A stretch of DNA of 64,000 nt from JANMDS01 sp031430575 (lineage in GTDB: Bacteria > Pseudomonadota > Gammaproteobacteria > Burkholderiales > Casimicrobiaceae): NCBI GenBank assembly GCA_031430575.1, contig JANPBT010000064.1:32504-96503 (forward strand), in the 5' to 3' direction. A program made the position numbers and the translations under genes. The notes beneath the pieces were generated by a model. It was not told where the DNA came from. It made no database searches and was given only the letters and a program-made list of their open reading frames with translations. Shown piece by piece: positions 62,466 through 64,000 of the stretch (positions within the stretch are counted from its first letter, which is position 1; each line of letters opens with the position of its first letter).

Positions 62466-63664
62466 CACACTCGCTCCAACACCACCGCAATCCCCTGCCC
62501 CACGCCGATACACATCGTACACAGCGCGTAGCGCCCACCAGTTACATGCAGTTGATTCACCGCCGTCATCGCGAGCCGCGCACCAGAAGCGCCGAGCGGG
62601 TGGCCGAGCGCGATGGCTCCACCGTTGGGGTTGACGCGCGGATCGTTATCGGTCAAGCCGAGCATGCGCAACACGGCTAAGCCTTGCGCGGCGAAGGCTT
62701 CGTTTAACTCGATTACGTCCATTTGATCGATCGTTAAGCTTAACTGCTTCAATACTTTCACGGTCGCCGGTGCTGGGCCGATGCCCATAACGCGCGGGGG
62801 TACGCCAGCGGTGGCCATGCCCACTACGCGTGCGCGAGGGGTGAGGTTATGCGATTTGAGCGCGGCCTCGCTGGCGAGCAAAATTGCACATGCACCGTCG
62901 TTTACGCCGCTGGCGTTACCTGCAGTGACCGTGCCATCGGGCTTGACGATACCTTTTAATTTTGCGAGCGCTTCCATCGAAGTTTCGCGCGGATGCTCAT
63001 CTTTATTCACGATTACCGGGTCGCCCTTTTTTTGCGGCAACGCAACGGGGCAAATCTCTGCATCGAAATAGCCGCGCTTTTGCGCTGCGACCGTTTTCAT
63101 TTGCGAGTCGAGCGCCATTTTGTCTTGTGCTTCGCGTTCGATTTTGTAATCGGTGGCGACGTTCTCTGCCGTTTCGGGCATTGCGTCCACGCCATATTGC
63201 GCCTTCATAAGTGCGTTGACGAAGCGCCAGCCGATGGTCGTGTCGTAAACCGCATTTATGCGTGAAAATGCGCTATCGGCTTTCGGCATTACAAACGGCG
63301 CGCGGGACATGCTCTCCACGCCGCCCGCGATCATCAGCTGCGCTTCCCCCGCTTTGATCGCGCGCGCCGCCGTGCCGAGCGCGTCTAAGCCCGAGCCACA
63401 TAAACGGTTGAGCGTAGCCCCCGGCACGGCAATGGGCAAGCCGGCAAGCAATGCTGCCATGCGCGCGACATTGCGGTTATCTTCACCCGCTTGATTGGCG
63501 CAACCGTAGAGCACATCATCAATCGCAGCCCAATCTAAATTGGGGTGACGTGCCATGAGCGCTTTAATCGGAATCGCGCCTAAGTCATCGGCACGAACGG
63601 AAGAGAGCGCGCCGCCGTAGCGGCCGAAGGGCGTGCGTTGTGCGTCGATGATGTAAGCGTTCAT
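62465..63664 (-). CDS. pcaF: Acetyl-CoA acyltransferase, 3-oxoadipyl-CoA thiolase (PcaF) type
   Basis: A 399-residue thiolase. The nucleophile is C89 in NRLCGSGLDA; H355 (ALGHPLGASGAR) and C385 (CTMCIGVGQG) complete the site. The combination YGCANQAGEDNRNVARMAALLAG and ALCTMCIGVGQGIAVVLERV is typical of beta-ketoadipyl-CoA thiolases (PcaF/PaaJ), which cleave 3-oxoadipyl-CoA to succinyl-CoA and acetyl-CoA at the end of aromatic degradation. The ATG at 63664 (MNAYIIDAQRTPFG) is the standard family start; the frame is open to 63700. A general acetyl-CoA acetyltransferase is the alternative. Confidence 0.88.
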   Translation of the reverse strand: MNAYIIDAQRTPFGRYGGALSSVRADDLGAIPIKALMARHPNLDWAAIDDVLYGCANQAGEDNRNVARMAALLAGLPIAVPGATLNRLCGSGLDALGTAARAIKAGEAQLMIAGGVESMSRAPFVMPKADSAFSRINAVYDTTIGWRFVNALMKAQYGVDAMPETAENVATDYKIEREAQDKMALDSQMKTVAAQKRGYFDAEICPVALPQKKGDPVIVNKDEHPRETSMEALAKLKGIVKPDGTVTAGNASGVNDGACAILLASEAALKSHNLTPRARVVGMATAGVPPRVMGIGPAPATVKVLKQLSLTIDQMDVIELNEAFAAQGLAVLRMLGLTDNDPRVNPNGGAIALGHPLGASGARLAMTAVNQLHVTGGRYALCTMCIGVGQGIAVVLERV

Positions 63665-63907
63665 GGTGCGCATTTTCTGCAGGTTGATTGATCGAATCAA
63701 TGCAGTTTAGTGCAGGCGCAGGCAGTTCAAAATACGATTCACGAACTCAACGATTGGAGGAGTGCGGCGCTAAGCACTTTACCGTTATGCACGTTTAGAA
63801 ACTGTCAACTATTCGCTTCTGTTGCTGATTCGTAGCACCTATGTTAACGTGTAGTCATCGGCTTTCTCCGATAAGTCTTCAACAAATATTTTTCTGGAGA
63901 GTACGCA
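63665..63907. other. Intergenic region between thiolase and terminal lipoprotein fragment
   Basis: Divergent promoter region of about 240 bases. No further gene, repeat or clear hairpin is seen. Confidence 0.5.
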
Positions 63908-64000
63908 ATGAAATCAAAACGATTTATTTAGCATTCGCTAGCGGCAAGTCTTACGATTTTCGTATCGTCTATTTCATGCGCGGGGGGGGGGGGGGGGGGG
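63908..64000 (+). pseudogene. Start of a lipoprotein gene with an in-frame stop and a poly-G tract (runs off window)
   Basis: A GGAGAG ribosome-binding site precedes ATG at 63908. The frame reads MKSKRFI, then TAG at 63929-63931, then HSLAASLTIFVSSISCAGGGGG. Ignoring the stop, this is a classic lipoprotein signal with the lipobox cysteine at 63977-63979, followed by a glycine run encoded by at least 19 consecutive Gs (63982-64000). Many lipoproteins carry poly-Gly right after the lipidated Cys, so the reading is plausible. Either the gene is broken or phase-variable, or the end of the window contains sequencing errors. Confidence 0.5.

Overview
The window looks like a betaproteobacterial (Burkholderiales-type) chromosome segment with moderately high GC. 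Pointers are a lysine/alanine-extended RpoD, the lnt-corC-ybeY-phoH and miaB block, an imuA-imuB-dnaE2 mutagenesis cassette, a Bug/TctC receptor, an IPTL-CTERM surface protein and a PcaF-type thiolase. Species cannot be named from the sequence. The last 19 bases are a pure G run that may be an assembly or sequencing artefact.

Layout. 0-8.9 kb: GNAT acetyltransferase (cut by the window edge), hemW, SIMPL protein, glycosyltransferase, pteridine-reductase-like SDR, MidA-type methyltransferase, then lnt, corC, ybeY and phoH as an overlapping minus-strand operon. 9-16.4 kb: two tandem lipoprotein zinc metalloproteases and miaB. 16.5-25.3 kb: a Tat-exported PhoX-like protein and a 1959-residue DUF11/SdrD-B/IPTL-CTERM surface protein. 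25.9-31.2 kb: dnaE2, imuB and imuA behind a LexA box. 31.3-36.1 kb: a worn accessory zone with IS66, IS110 and IS21 remnants, a broken XRE regulator, a 134-bp MITE-like element, DUF1203, a HEATH-motif protein and yebC. 36.1-38.5 kb: TctC plus sulfatase. 38.7-43.6 kb: tRNA-Met, rpoD and dnaG. 43.8-50.3 kb: 6S RNA, EVE protein, TauE permease, lipoprotein hydrolase and SWIM-SNF2 helicase. 50.5-53.1 kb: ridA and recG. 53.2-61 kb: a complete livKHMGF-type ABC importer, an AroE-family dehydrogenase, IclR regulator and acyl-CoA dehydrogenase. 61.2-64 kb: PIN toxin, a DUF5677-like gene, thiolase and the start of a broken lipoprotein gene.

The most striking signal is a dispersed short repeat, consensus AATACCTGCGGCGCAGATTT with a nearly invariant core CCTGCGGCGCAG. 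I count 38 exact cores on the two strands, plus 7 copies ending CAA instead of CAG. A base-composition estimate predicts about 0.02 exact copies by chance. Sixteen exact copies form eight inverted pairs between genes, eight are single intergenic copies and fourteen lie inside genes, where they encode recurring peptides such as PAAQ, CAAG, TCGA and APQV in unrelated conserved enzymes. They are densest in DNA replication and repair genes and absent from the probable acquired islands. This resembles the DNA uptake sequences of Neisseriaceae and Pasteurellaceae, but the motif is different and almost palindromic. It is the best candidate for an undescribed system here.

Genes that probably work together: imuA-imuB-dnaE2 (SOS translesion synthesis); lnt/corC/ybeY/phoH (envelope and RNA maturation); liv transporter, AroE-like, IclR, acyl-CoA dehydrogenase and PcaF-type thiolase (uptake and catabolism of an organic acid or aromatic compound, inferred); TctC with sulfatase (uptake and desulfation, inferred).
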